DNA of 6,061 nt, taken from positions 1-6,061 of the forward strand of contig JALXDB010000243.1 of assembly GCA_026990615.1 (NCBI GenBank), in the 5' to 3' direction. Of the stretch, positions 1 through 6,061 are shown in pieces; the first letter of the stretch is position 1; every line of letters starts with the position of its first letter. The position numbers and the translations under genes were made by a program. Below the pieces are notes generated by a model. It was not told where the DNA came from and did no database searches. It saw nothing but the letters and a program-made list of their open reading frames with translations. This stretch comes from Spirochaetota bacterium (GTDB lineage: Bacteria > Spirochaetota > B62-G9).

Positions 1-921
1 ATCTCTTCAGATTATTCGGTGGATGTAAGAATCTCCGAAGAAATTTTGCAGCAGCTTGTCGACTCATACAGAAAAATTAGGAATACAATCCGATTCATAC
101 TTGGCAATCTGAACGGTTTTGATCCATCAAAAGATATTGTATCAAAAGAAGATATGTACAAACTGGATCTCTGGATAATGGACAGACTCCAGAGGCTGAT
201 AAAGGATGTTAAAAACGCATATGAAAACTGGCAATTTCATATAATTGCCCATAAACTTCTGGATTTTTGCAATATCGACTTGAGCAGTTTCTACCTTGAT
301 ATTGTAAAGGACAGGCTGTACTGTTCAGGTCCTACAACAGATAGAAAAGCGGCTCAGACAGTGCTCTACCATACTTTGAATGCCATACTTGCTATGCTTG
401 CTCCAATACTGGTCTTTACAACCGAAGAAGCATATTCTGTATTCAAAGATGAGATACTTAAACCCGCAGGTGTTCAGTACGAGGAGAGTGTACATTTGCT
501 CGATTTTCCTGCTCCCGACCCGGAATTTATCGATGATTCTCTTGAAGAGGTATGGAAAACTCTTATAGAAGTTAGAAAGGATGTTCTAAAACAGATTGAG
601 GTTCTGAGGGGAGAGAAGATAATCGGACATTCCCTGGAGGCCGAGGTTTCACTGTACGCAGACGACGATACCTTTAAACTCCTAAAGGATAATCTACCCG
701 AACTGGAGCCTATGTTTGTCGTATCAAAGGTCACACTACACAGAAAGGATGAAGCCCCGGAAGGTACATACTTCGGTGAAACAGTCGGGGTGAAGGTGCA
801 AAAATCAGCCCATAACAAATGCAAACGCTGCTGGAAGTACGATGAAAGTGTGGGAAAAGACCCCGAATATCCTGACCTGTGCGATAGATGTGCAAAAGTG
901 GTGAGAGAATTTTACATTTGA
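1..921 (+). CDS. ileS: Isoleucyl-tRNA synthetase, C-terminal part (5' truncated by window edge)
   Basis: This is the C-terminal third of a class Ia isoleucyl-tRNA synthetase, the cytoplasmic enzyme that charges tRNA-Ile. The frame is open from base 1 (ATC TCT TCA GAT TAT), giving 306 visible residues. The first ones, ISSDYSVDVRISEEIL, match the stretch that normally follows the KMSKS loop, so the catalytic Rossmann fold and editing domain lie off the left edge. Next come the anticodon-binding helical bundle (DSYRKIRNTIRFILGNLNGF, then LDLWIMDRL) and a C-terminal zinc module. Its four cysteines are encoded at 820, 829, 880 and 889 (CKRCW and CDRC), as in bacterial-type IleRS. The GTG at 19 is an internal Val codon, not a start. 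The stop TGA is at 919-921. No partner gene such as lspA follows; the next gene converges from the other strand. The identification is secure from several conserved blocks. Confidence 0.96.
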   Translation: MSSDYSVDVRISEEILQQLVDSYRKIRNTIRFILGNLNGFDPSKDIVSKEDMYKLDLWIMDRLQRLIKDVKNAYENWQFHIIAHKLLDFCNIDLSSFYLDIVKDRLYCSGPTTDRKAAQTVLYHTLNAILAMLAPILVFTTEEAYSVFKDEILKPAGVQYEESVHLLDFPAPDPEFIDDSLEEVWKTLIEVRKDVLKQIEVLRGEKIIGHSLEAEVSLYADDDTFKLLKDNLPELEPMFVVSKVTLHRKDEAPEGTYFGETVGVKVQKSAHNKCKRCWKYDESVGKDPEYPDLCDRCAKVVREFYI

Positions 922-1280
922 GTTTGGATATTTAATTGAGGAAAAGCACAACAACGGTGCCATTTCTTTACAGATTTTTAGGGTGAGAATACCACTGCAA
1001 AATAAAACAGGCCGATCTTAATAAAAGTATTTTCAAAATAAAACAGGGCGAGATTCAAGGTTTTAAATGTTAATGTATGATGGATTACACCAATGAACTA
1101 CATTGCCATTTTTATAATATTGAAACCACAACAATATCAATTTTTGAATCAAATTTTAAACTCGACACTGGCCTCAAATAAATAATCAAGATTCGGTACA
1201 ATCTATGTTATGTCATTTATGATTTAAACTTTTCACCTGCCCCCGTAAAATCAAATGTTTTAAACTCTTGCATTAACAGA
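922..1280. other. Convergent intergenic spacer between ileS and comEC
   Basis: This is 359 bp of A+T-rich sequence between two converging genes. It holds a 14-bp direct repeat (annotated separately). A weak hairpin, GCAC 946-949 with GTGC 957-960, lies just after ileS. An A+T-only hairpin, atattg 1117-1122 with caatat 1132-1137, is followed by TTTTT at 1141-1145. Neither has the GC-rich stem of a convincing intrinsic terminator, although one or both transcripts must end here. A 34-codon + strand frame at 1077-1181 has no well-placed ribosome binding site. I see no RNA gene. Confidence 0.7.
998..1047. repeat. Two-copy 14-bp direct repeat
   Basis: The sequence caaaataaaacagg occurs at 998-1011 and again at 1034-1047, 36 bp apart. 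The similarity continues imperfectly (ccgat against gcgagat). A related fragment, gggtgagaat at 981-990, resembles gggcgagatt at 1047-1056. With only two good copies this is not a CRISPR array. It could be a decayed intergenic repeat element or chance in A-rich DNA. Confidence 0.45.
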
Positions 1281-2762
1281 CTACTTCTCTTCTGTCTCTA
1301 TATGACGCCTTGATCTGGCAAATCCTGTAAGAACTATAAACAGGAGAAAACATGCGAAAATAAACAGGGTTTTATCAAAATGAAAACTCTTTATTTTAAC
1401 CGGCTTTATCTTTGAAAAAAGGCCCCCTGTACGGATTAAGAGTTTTACAACCATGTCCTCGCACAGAGCCAGAATATTAGCCGCCGGCAGAAATACACCG
1501 TACAGGGCGATAATAATCAGGTCCAGAAAAAATGCCACCATCGTCAGCGGAATAACAAAAATATTTGTTAAAACCGAAATATAGGGAAAGATCTTAAAAT
1601 ATGAAATTAAAACGGGAAAAGTATAGATAACCGCACCGGCACTTGCAGAAAGTAGGCCCCGAATATATCCCGGCACAGGCCCGGCAGTCATACTGTAAAG
1701 TAGAGGTGCAAGAAAAACAATTCCAAAAGCGGCAGTAAAGGAGAGCAGAAAACCGGGATTAAAAATATTTTTTGGATTGACCACAAGCAGTATCAAAAAA
1801 ACTGCTGATAGAATATTTAAATAATCCCTATCCCGATCAAGTAGATATACAATTATTCCAATAAAAACCATTAAAGCAGCCCTTAATATTGACGGCGAGT
1901 TTCCAATAAAGACAGTATACAGCAAAACAGGTACTACAAGGACGATAGTCCTAACAATATGGTTCAATCCAATGAGTTTCATAACAACAATCGAAAGAAA
2001 AACTACAAATCCGAGGTGCATTCCCGATACAGCTAGTATATGAAAACTCCCGCTTCTAATAAAACTGTCCTTCAAAGATTCTGGTAGATTCGATCTATCG
2101 CCTGTAAGAAGAGAGGTTAAAAACGCCGACTGGGGATAGGAAATCAGCCTATCATTAACCCTTTCAATATAGGCCTTTGAAGAATTGATCAATCTGTAGT
2201 ACCAATTCCCTTTGATCACCTCAACCTCATTCTTTTTTGCATTCAGAGTGTAGTTAATCCCTCTTGAGAACAGGTATTCACCATAGTACGAACTGTACCT
2301 ATCGATGGGTTTTAAATCGCGTGTAAATTTTATCCAATCACCCCTTTCAACAGGACTGTTAAAATCATTTATAATCACCCACACCTCTGTAGAACGTGGT
2401 TTCCATAAAAACTTCTTAGGATTGTTAACCCGAGCTGTAAAACTAACCCTGTTTCTATTATAAACAGGAATTCCCACAACTCTTGCACTTTTACTTCCCG
2501 AACCCGGGTCAGCCGACCTGTATCCGTACAGAGAGATAAATATAAGGCAGGTCGTAAAAAATATCGTTAAAATTAAGGTCTTTAATCCCTTTAAAGATCT
2601 CCGCCCCAATAAATAGAACAAAAATCCAATCAGGGCAATAAAGAGAACAGCGTACAAAATTGACCTGCAATAAACCCGGGTCATTATTCTATCGTAGAGA
2701 AATATTCCGATGGCAAGTAAAGCTGATGCTGCTTCCAGTGGGGTTAATTTAAGGATTTTCAT
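1281..2762 (-). CDS. comEC: ComEC/Rec2 family DNA-uptake channel protein, without metallo-beta-lactamase domain
   Basis: This 493-residue polytopic membrane protein belongs to the ComEC/Rec2 family, which moves single-stranded DNA across the inner membrane during natural transformation. Three hydrophobic segments lie at about residues 12-30, 35-52 and 62-80. A soluble N-terminal region of the DUF4131/OB-like type follows at about 81-200. The Competence domain then shows the family signatures: LLTGDRSNLP (218-227), HILAVSGMHLGFV (241-253), SPSILRAAL (289-297), NPGFLLSFTAAFGI (335-348) and TNIFVIPL (399-406). The protein ends at a last hydrophobic segment (about 465-480) and a charged tail, so the C-terminal metallo-beta-lactamase domain of the long (700-800 residue) ComEC proteins is absent. 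The ATG is the first possible start, because an in-frame TAA lies directly upstream. No Shine-Dalgarno sequence is visible, so translation may depend on coupling to hflX, which ends 42 nt upstream on the same strand. Confidence 0.93.
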   Translation of the reverse strand: MKILKLTPLEAASALLAIGIFLYDRIMTRVYCRSILYAVLFIALIGFLFYLLGRRSLKGLKTLILTIFFTTCLIFISLYGYRSADPGSGSKSARVVGIPVYNRNRVSFTARVNNPKKFLWKPRSTEVWVIINDFNSPVERGDWIKFTRDLKPIDRYSSYYGEYLFSRGINYTLNAKKNEVEVIKGNWYYRLINSSKAYIERVNDRLISYPQSAFLTSLLTGDRSNLPESLKDSFIRSGSFHILAVSGMHLGFVVFLSIVVMKLIGLNHIVRTIVLVVPVLLYTVFIGNSPSILRAALMVFIGIIVYLLDRDRDYLNILSAVFLILLVVNPKNIFNPGFLLSFTAAFGIVFLAPLLYSMTAGPVPGYIRGLLSASAGAVIYTFPVLISYFKIFPYISVLTNIFVIPLTMVAFFLDLIIIALYGVFLPAANILALCEDMVVKLLIRTGGLFSKIKPVKIKSFHFDKTLFIFACFLLFIVLTGFARSRRHIETEEK

Positions 2763-2804
2763 TTAATAAAAATGCAGGTATAAAAGGGAGGTACAATTCA
2801 GTGG

Positions 2805-3977
2805 TTAAATCGCTATCTCGCTTTCGAATACCTGCTTCTGTCCGTATTTAATATTTTTAGTCCCGACCCTATCTATCTTACCGTTCTTACCGGCGAAGAA
2901 ATACCTCAGCTTCTTTTTAAGTTCATCTATACCTTCCCCTGTTTTTGCAGAAACCAGCACAGAGTTTTCATATCTGTGCAGAATAGATGCTTTTATGTCC
3001 CTGCGCGGTAAAAGGTCTATCTTGTTGAAGACATATAAAACAGGAAGTTCATCTGCTGATATTTCTTTTAATACATCCTGAACTGCTTCAATTTGATCCA
3101 GTGCATCTCTGCTGGATATATCAACAACATGCATGAGAATATCGGAATCCTTAACCTCCTCCAGAGTCGCCCTGAACGATGCTATCAAGCTGTGAGGAAG
3201 TCGCTTAATAAAACCAACAGTATCCGTAACCAGAGCTGTAATACCATCCCCGAGCCATACCTGTTTTGTTGCCGGATCGAGAGTGGCAAATAACCTGTTT
3301 TCTGTGAAAAGCTCCGAGTGTGAAAGCCTGTTGAGTAAGGAGGATTTTCCGGCATTAGTATAACCAACAAGCGAGACCTTATTTTTGCCCTTTCTATGGT
3401 TTCTGATCACCATCCGGTGTGTTTCAACAGAGAGCAACTGCTTTTTAATACTGTTGATCCTCTTTGTTATCCTCCTTCTATCCATTTCAAGCTGCTTTTC
3501 ACCGGGTCCTCTCGTTCCAATTCCACCGCCGGTTCTGTGCAGATGTGGCCACATATGCCTGAGCCTGGGCAGGGCATACATAAGAGTGGCCAGTTCAACC
3601 TGAAGTTTTGCCTCTTTCGTTCTGGCCCTCTTTTCGAATATATTGAGTATGAGCTCTGTTCTACTTATTATCCTGCACTTTATAAGCCTCTCAAGATTTC
3701 TGATCTGAACAGGGGATGGTTCAAAATCAAAAAGTACGGTGTCAATATTGTTTTCAGCGACAATCTGGCGGATTTCTTTTGCTTTTCCGTAACCTATATA
3801 GTAGGTTGGGTCTACACGGTTTCTTCGCTGAAGGAGTTTTATAAAGGGATTGTAACCTGCCGTTTCGGCAAGAAGAGATAGCTCTTCGAGAGAATTTTCA
3901 TCTTTCTCGTAGTTTCTCTTCTCTAGATTAATACCTATAATACAGGCCTGATTGTTCTCTACTCTTGTTCCTCCCAT
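2805..3977 (-). CDS. hflX: HflX family ribosome-associated GTPase
   Basis: This 390-residue protein has the full HflX layout. HflX is a cytoplasmic GTPase that binds the 50S subunit and in studied bacteria splits stalled or stress-inactivated 70S ribosomes. The N-terminal domain (about 1-190) includes YYIGYGKAKEIR (59-70) and the glycine-rich GGGIGTRGPGEKQLEMDRR (150-168), a family hallmark. The G domain follows: G1 GYTNAGKS (205-212), G2 with T232 in FATLDPATK, G3 DTVGF (252-256), G4 NKID (318-321) and G5 SAK (343-345). The hydrophobic residue after DTVG, in place of a catalytic Gln, is normal for HflX. A short tail follows the G domain. The ATG at 3975-3977 is the first start in frame, with TAA three codons upstream. 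comEC follows after 42 nt with no terminator between, so the two are probably co-transcribed. Confidence 0.96.
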   Translation of the reverse strand: MGGTRVENNQACIIGINLEKRNYEKDENSLEELSLLAETAGYNPFIKLLQRRNRVDPTYYIGYGKAKEIRQIVAENNIDTVLFDFEPSPVQIRNLERLIKCRIISRTELILNIFEKRARTKEAKLQVELATLMYALPRLRHMWPHLHRTGGGIGTRGPGEKQLEMDRRRITKRINSIKKQLLSVETHRMVIRNHRKGKNKVSLVGYTNAGKSSLLNRLSHSELFTENRLFATLDPATKQVWLGDGITALVTDTVGFIKRLPHSLIASFRATLEEVKDSDILMHVVDISSRDALDQIEAVQDVLKEISADELPVLYVFNKIDLLPRRDIKASILHRYENSVLVSAKTGEGIDELKKKLRYFFAGKNGKIDRVGTKNIKYGQKQVFESEIAI

Positions 3978-3980
3978 TAT

Positions 3981-3985
3981 TCCTT
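3981..3985 (-). promoter_or_regulatory. Ribosome binding site of hflX (close-spaced)
   Basis: On the - strand AAGGA lies only 3 nt before the hflX ATG, which is a short gap. GGGAGG also occurs just inside the gene (codons 1-3), but no ATG, GTG or TTG follows it at a usable distance in frame, so the annotated ATG stands. Confidence 0.5.
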
Positions 3986-3993
3986 AGAATACT

Positions 3994-4021
3994 TTATTAC
4001 ATACTTTAATGTAAAAATCAA
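3994..4021 (-). promoter_or_regulatory. Possible hflX promoter
   Basis: On the - strand, TTGATT (4021-4016), a 16-nt spacer and TAATAA (3999-3994) form a sigma70-like pair about 20 nt before the hflX start. The leader would be very short and barely include the AAGGA. An alternative pair further upstream is TTGTTT with TATAGC around 4117-4090. The choice is uncertain because the whole region is A+T-rich. Confidence 0.28.
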
Positions 4022-4068
4022 GATTTTTTTGACAAACAGTTGAGAAGCATATAGGAGACTTTTAACAA

Positions 4069-4097
4069 TTGATTTATTTGTCATAAGTGGCTATAAT
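4069..4097 (+). promoter_or_regulatory. Sigma70-like promoter, distal, for the acidic-protein gene
   Basis: TTGATT at 4069-4074 and a perfect TATAAT at 4092-4097 are separated by 17 nt. If used, transcription would begin near 4104 and give a leader of about 250 nt containing the gatac/gtatc cluster. This is the best-scoring hexamer pair by eye in the spacer. Confidence 0.45.
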
Positions 4098-4202
4098 AAT
4101 TTATATAAACTAAACAATTTATATACATAAAGATAAAAACAATAAATCATGCTCATTTATAAAATAGCACCTGAATACTTTAGAATCAACAATATTCTTA
4201 CC

Positions 4203-4276
4203 GATACTATAAAGGATACGGATTTTTAAACACTTAATTTAAACATTTATCTTGATATTTTTAGAGGTATCGTATC
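4203..4276. promoter_or_regulatory. Inverted cluster of four gatac/gtatc pentamers
   Basis: GATAC lies at 4203-4207 and 4215-4219. Its reverse complement GTATC lies at 4267-4271 and 4272-4276. In RNA, cgatac (4202-4207) could pair with gtatcg (4267-4272), or gatacg (4215-4220) with cgtatc (4271-4276). These two pairings share bases and exclude each other. As DNA, the same units could be operator half-sites. No known regulator is assigned. Confidence 0.25.
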
Positions 4277-4294
4277 AATTAACCAGTTATTTTT

Positions 4295-4322
4295 TTGATT
4301 TTTCAAATATAGATAATATACT
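4295..4322 (+). promoter_or_regulatory. Sigma70-like promoter, proximal, for the acidic-protein gene
   Basis: TTGATT at 4295-4300, a 16-nt spacer and TATACT at 4317-4322 would start transcription near 4329, leaving a short leader of about 28 nt with the Shine-Dalgarno sequence. An overlapping TATAAT at 4322-4327 would sit 21 nt from the same -35 hexamer, which is too far. The position relative to the gene is typical. Confidence 0.45.
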
Positions 4323-4342
4323 ATAATTATGATGATGAATAT

Positions 4343-4349
4343 AAGGGGG
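4343..4349 (+). promoter_or_regulatory. Ribosome binding site of the acidic-protein gene
   Basis: AAGGGGG ends 7 nt before the ATG at 4357. It is purine-rich and well spaced, and it fixes the start codon. The five-G run is not a perfect GGAGG but can still pair with the CCUCC of 16S rRNA. Confidence 0.7.
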
Positions 4350-4356
4350 TCTTTTT

Positions 4357-5709
4357 ATGGACAAGAAAATAGATGAAAATACTCAATCGCCTTTTGACAG
4401 CGAGCCGGAAGATGAAACAATTGCCCTTTCAAAAGATGAACTCGATAACATTTTATCCGAAGCGGAAATAGTACAGGAAGTTTCGGAAGAAGCAAATGAA
4501 GACCAGAGCCAGAATCTCCCTGAAGACGAAAACTTCTCCGATATAGATATTGATTTAAGCGAAGAGTCCGAAAAACCCGATGAAAATGAAAAGGAAGAAA
4601 AGGATTTCGATATATCCCAGGATATAGAAGAGCTCTCCCATGAGGACCTGGAAGGGATTGAAATAGAAGAGGAAAAACAGGAAGAATACTCCCAGGATCT
4701 TGAAAAAGAGCTCACAAATGAGATGGAACTCCCTGAAGGGGATCAATTAGGTAGCGGTGATTTGATAGAAGAGGAGATATCCGACGAAGAACTTGAAAAA
4801 GAACTTGAAAACTTTGACACCGAGGGATTGCAGCTGGAGGCAAACCTCGACGAAGAGGAGATGGACCTGGACAGTTATATCAAATCCGTGGAGGAGAACG
4901 TCGGAGAGGAAATAACTTTTGAAGAAAGTTCAGAGCAGGAGCCTGAAACATCTGTTCCAACGGCTGAAGAATCTGAGCAAGAGGCTGCCGAAGAAACCGG
5001 AGAAGAAAGCGAAGAAGGGATAGAGGCGGGTCTCTTAGAATCGCCCATCCTGGGTGAAATAGAAGATATAGAGATAGATGCTGAAGATGCATTCAGAGAA
5101 GCTGGAATAGAGGATATAGAGCTGTCAGAAGAGGAAGGAGGAGAGGAAGCAGTACAGGAACAACCGGAAGAAACAATGGATATTTCCGATTTAAATCTCG
5201 ATGAACTATCAAAGGAGATACCTGAGGAGGGTAAAACAGAAGAAGAGACAGCCGAACAGATAGAAGCTGGGACCAAACCTGCAGAATCTGCATCCCTGGA
5301 AGATGAATTGGCGCAGGAGGAGTTTGAAGGTGAAATCCAGCTCACCGAGGAAGAGGAGAAGATACTAAAAGAGGATATAGATTTAACATCGGAGATACCC
5401 GAAGAACCATCAGGAGAAATTTCTGAAATTGGAATAGAAGAGAAAGAAACAGGCGAAGAGGAGGAAGAAGAAGAAATAGTCAGTCTTTCAGGGGAAGAAC
5501 TGGATAGAATAGTTGAAGAGGAACAGATAACAGAAGAAGAGCCTGAAACGGCAACAATTGATAAAACCCTCCTAAATGATATAACCGTAATTCTTAAATA
5601 TCTTGATGACCTCCTTGGAAATCTACCGGAGGAAAAAATCAAGGAGTTTGCAAACTCGAAGTACTTTGCCCTTTACAAAGAGGTTTTCAACAAACTCGGA
5701 ATATCGTAG
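4357..5709 (+). CDS. Hyperacidic repeat-motif protein of unknown function with distinct C-terminal domain
   Basis: I do not recognise this 450-residue protein. By hand count it has about 133 Glu and 39 Asp (roughly 38% acidic), almost no Cys, His, Trp or Arg, and no signal peptide or membrane segment, so it is probably cytoplasmic and largely disordered. A short motif recurs: LSKDELDNIL (24-33) and LSGEELDRIV (377-386) are the best copies. Weaker ones are LSHEDLEGI (93-101), ISDEELEKEL (141-150), NLDELSKEI (280-288) and LTEEEEKIL (329-337). The motif resembles the CheY-binding N-terminal peptide of FliM. Residues 401-450 differ sharply: a low-acid, amphipathic helical segment (ITVILKYLDDLL, then NLPEEKIKEFANSKYFALYK) that looks like a folded interaction domain. 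From memory, similar tails occur in uncharacterised spirochaete proteins; this is unverified. A good ribosome binding site precedes the ATG. The gene appears monocistronic. Confidence 0.9.
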   Translation: MDKKIDENTQSPFDSEPEDETIALSKDELDNILSEAEIVQEVSEEANEDQSQNLPEDENFSDIDIDLSEESEKPDENEKEEKDFDISQDIEELSHEDLEGIEIEEEKQEEYSQDLEKELTNEMELPEGDQLGSGDLIEEEISDEELEKELENFDTEGLQLEANLDEEEMDLDSYIKSVEENVGEEITFEESSEQEPETSVPTAEESEQEAAEETGEESEEGIEAGLLESPILGEIEDIEIDAEDAFREAGIEDIELSEEEGGEEAVQEQPEETMDISDLNLDELSKEIPEEGKTEEETAEQIEAGTKPAESASLEDELAQEEFEGEIQLTEEEEKILKEDIDLTSEIPEEPSGEISEIGIEEKETGEEEEEEEIVSLSGEELDRIVEEEQITEEEPETATIDKTLLNDITVILKYLDDLLGNLPEEKIKEFANSKYFALYKEVFNKLGIS

Positions 5710-5930
5710 TTTTAACTGGCGGTAAAAGATATTCAACGAATCGGCAAAGAGCATAAAATACATCCCTGATTTAACCCGAACGTAAGCCGTATAAAAGTTT
5801 CAAATAAATCATCATTTTAACCGGTATCAGTAAAGGTGAGTAAAAATTTTCTCCATAATTGTATACCAAGGAAATACAGAACTTTTTAAATTAATTTTCA
5901 ATCATAATAAAAAGATTACAATTTAAAAAT
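5710..5930. other. Spacer downstream of the acidic-protein gene
   Basis: This is about 220 bp of A+T-rich DNA. No gene, RNA or GC-rich hairpin followed by a T-run is visible, so the end of the acidic-protein transcript is not identified. The most hairpin-like stretch, ggtgag to ctcc around 5835-5854, has mismatches and a weak A+T core. Confidence 0.6.
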
Positions 5931-6061
5931 TTATACAAAATTAGCCCATCTTATACCTAAATCACAGTTCAACAGTTCTTTATCATACAGACCTTTGTGT
6001 ACAACTATTTTTATGATATTCGGATGATAGATATTTTTTATTTTTTTCATCTTTTTTGTAT
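5931..6061 (-). CDS. Possible 3' end of a gene entering from the right edge, or a 39-residue small protein
   Basis: On the - strand a frame is open from the window edge to a TAA at 5933-5931. From the only in-window ATG (6050-6048) it encodes 39 residues: MKKIKNIYHPNIIKIVVHKG, then LYDKELLNCDLGIRWANFV. The composition (His, Pro, Trp, Cys and Gly among hydrophobics) looks more like a real protein than random A+T-rich translation, but I recognise no family. No Shine-Dalgarno sequence precedes the ATG, only an A-run. This favours either a longer gene starting beyond the edge or a decayed remnant. The gene would converge with the acidic-protein gene. Confidence 0.35.
   Translation of the reverse strand, partial: TKKMKKIKNIYHPNIIKIVVHKGLYDKELLNCDLGIRWANFV

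Larger units (their letters stand above)
3978..4356. other. Divergent A+T-rich regulatory spacer
   Basis: This is 379 bp between hflX (-) and the acidic-protein gene (+). It has no gene that I can support. It contains the promoter candidates listed separately, the gatac/gtatc cluster at 4203-4276, and a 10-bp direct repeat, aatttatata, at 4098-4107 and 4116-4125 (18-bp period). Its length and divergent position suggest regulation on both sides. I recognise no known riboswitch consensus in it. Confidence 0.7.

Noticed and set aside
19..921. Complete ileS-like gene beginning at GTG 19
   Set aside because: The frame is open from base 1 and the upstream residues (ISSDYS) continue the IleRS alignment, so 19 is internal and the gene is truncated by the window.
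998..1047. Mini CRISPR array
   Set aside because: There are only two imperfect 14-bp units, the repeat is not palindromic, and there are no cas genes.
1117..1145. Intrinsic terminator between ileS and comEC
   Set aside because: The stem is six A/T-dominated pairs with a 9-nt loop, and the T-run is not directly adjacent. It is too weak to call.
3396..3881. 161-codon + strand frame opposite hflX
   Set aside because: It lies wholly antisense to a gene with all GTPase motifs intact, and its translation resembles no protein family I know.
4029..4055. TTGACA at 4029-4034 as a strong + strand promoter
   Set aside because: The -35 hexamer is perfect, but no acceptable -10 lies 16-18 nt downstream (TAGGAG at 17 nt, TATAGG only at 15 nt).
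4098..4125. Tandem aatttatata repeat as an origin or iteron array
   Set aside because: Two 10-bp A/T-only copies are easily produced by chance in this base composition. There is no DnaA-box cluster or replication gene nearby.
4875..5642. 255-codon serine-rich frame on the - strand inside the acidic-protein gene
   Set aside because: It is the antisense shadow of GAA/GAG/GAT codons, which read as TTC/CTC/ATC or shifted as TCT/TCC. It has no ribosome binding site and is low-complexity Ser. The same holds for the 110-, 70-, 66- and 63-codon antisense frames in this gene.

Overview
The window is a low-GC bacterial chromosome segment with A+T-rich spacers. It holds three recognisable protein genes, one large uncharacterised gene and a possible gene fragment at the right edge. 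No transposase, integrase, tRNA, rRNA or CRISPR array is visible. The phylum cannot be fixed from the sequence. The very acidic protein and its C-terminal segment remind me, from memory only, of uncharacterised spirochaete proteins. The IleRS is the bacterial type with a C-terminal zinc-binding module.

Layout: (1) 1-921, + strand: the 3' part of the isoleucyl-tRNA synthetase gene, whose start lies off the left edge. (2) 922-1280: a convergent spacer with a 14-bp direct repeat and no convincing terminator. (3) 3977 down to 1281, - strand: hflX (ribosome-associated GTPase) followed after 42 nt by comEC (DNA-uptake channel), probably one transcript. This ComEC lacks the C-terminal metallo-beta-lactamase domain. 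(4) 3978-4356: a divergent, very A+T-rich regulatory region with two plausible + strand promoters and four gatac/gtatc pentamers in an inverted arrangement. (5) 4357-5709, + strand: a 450-residue, roughly 38% Glu+Asp protein of unknown function with a non-acidic C-terminal domain of about 50 residues. (6) 5710-6061: a spacer, then a short - strand reading frame that may be the 3' end of a gene beyond the right edge.

The most interesting object is the acidic protein. It carries two good copies (residues 24-33 and 377-386) and several degenerate copies of a short motif, LS-x-[DE]-E-L-D-x-[I]-[LV]. This closely resembles the N-terminal CheY-docking peptide of the flagellar switch protein FliM (LSQxEIDALL). 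A multivalent, disordered, acidic scaffold for a response regulator is a testable but unproven idea. The ileS, hflX and comEC genes are housekeeping or competence genes with no evident functional link to it.
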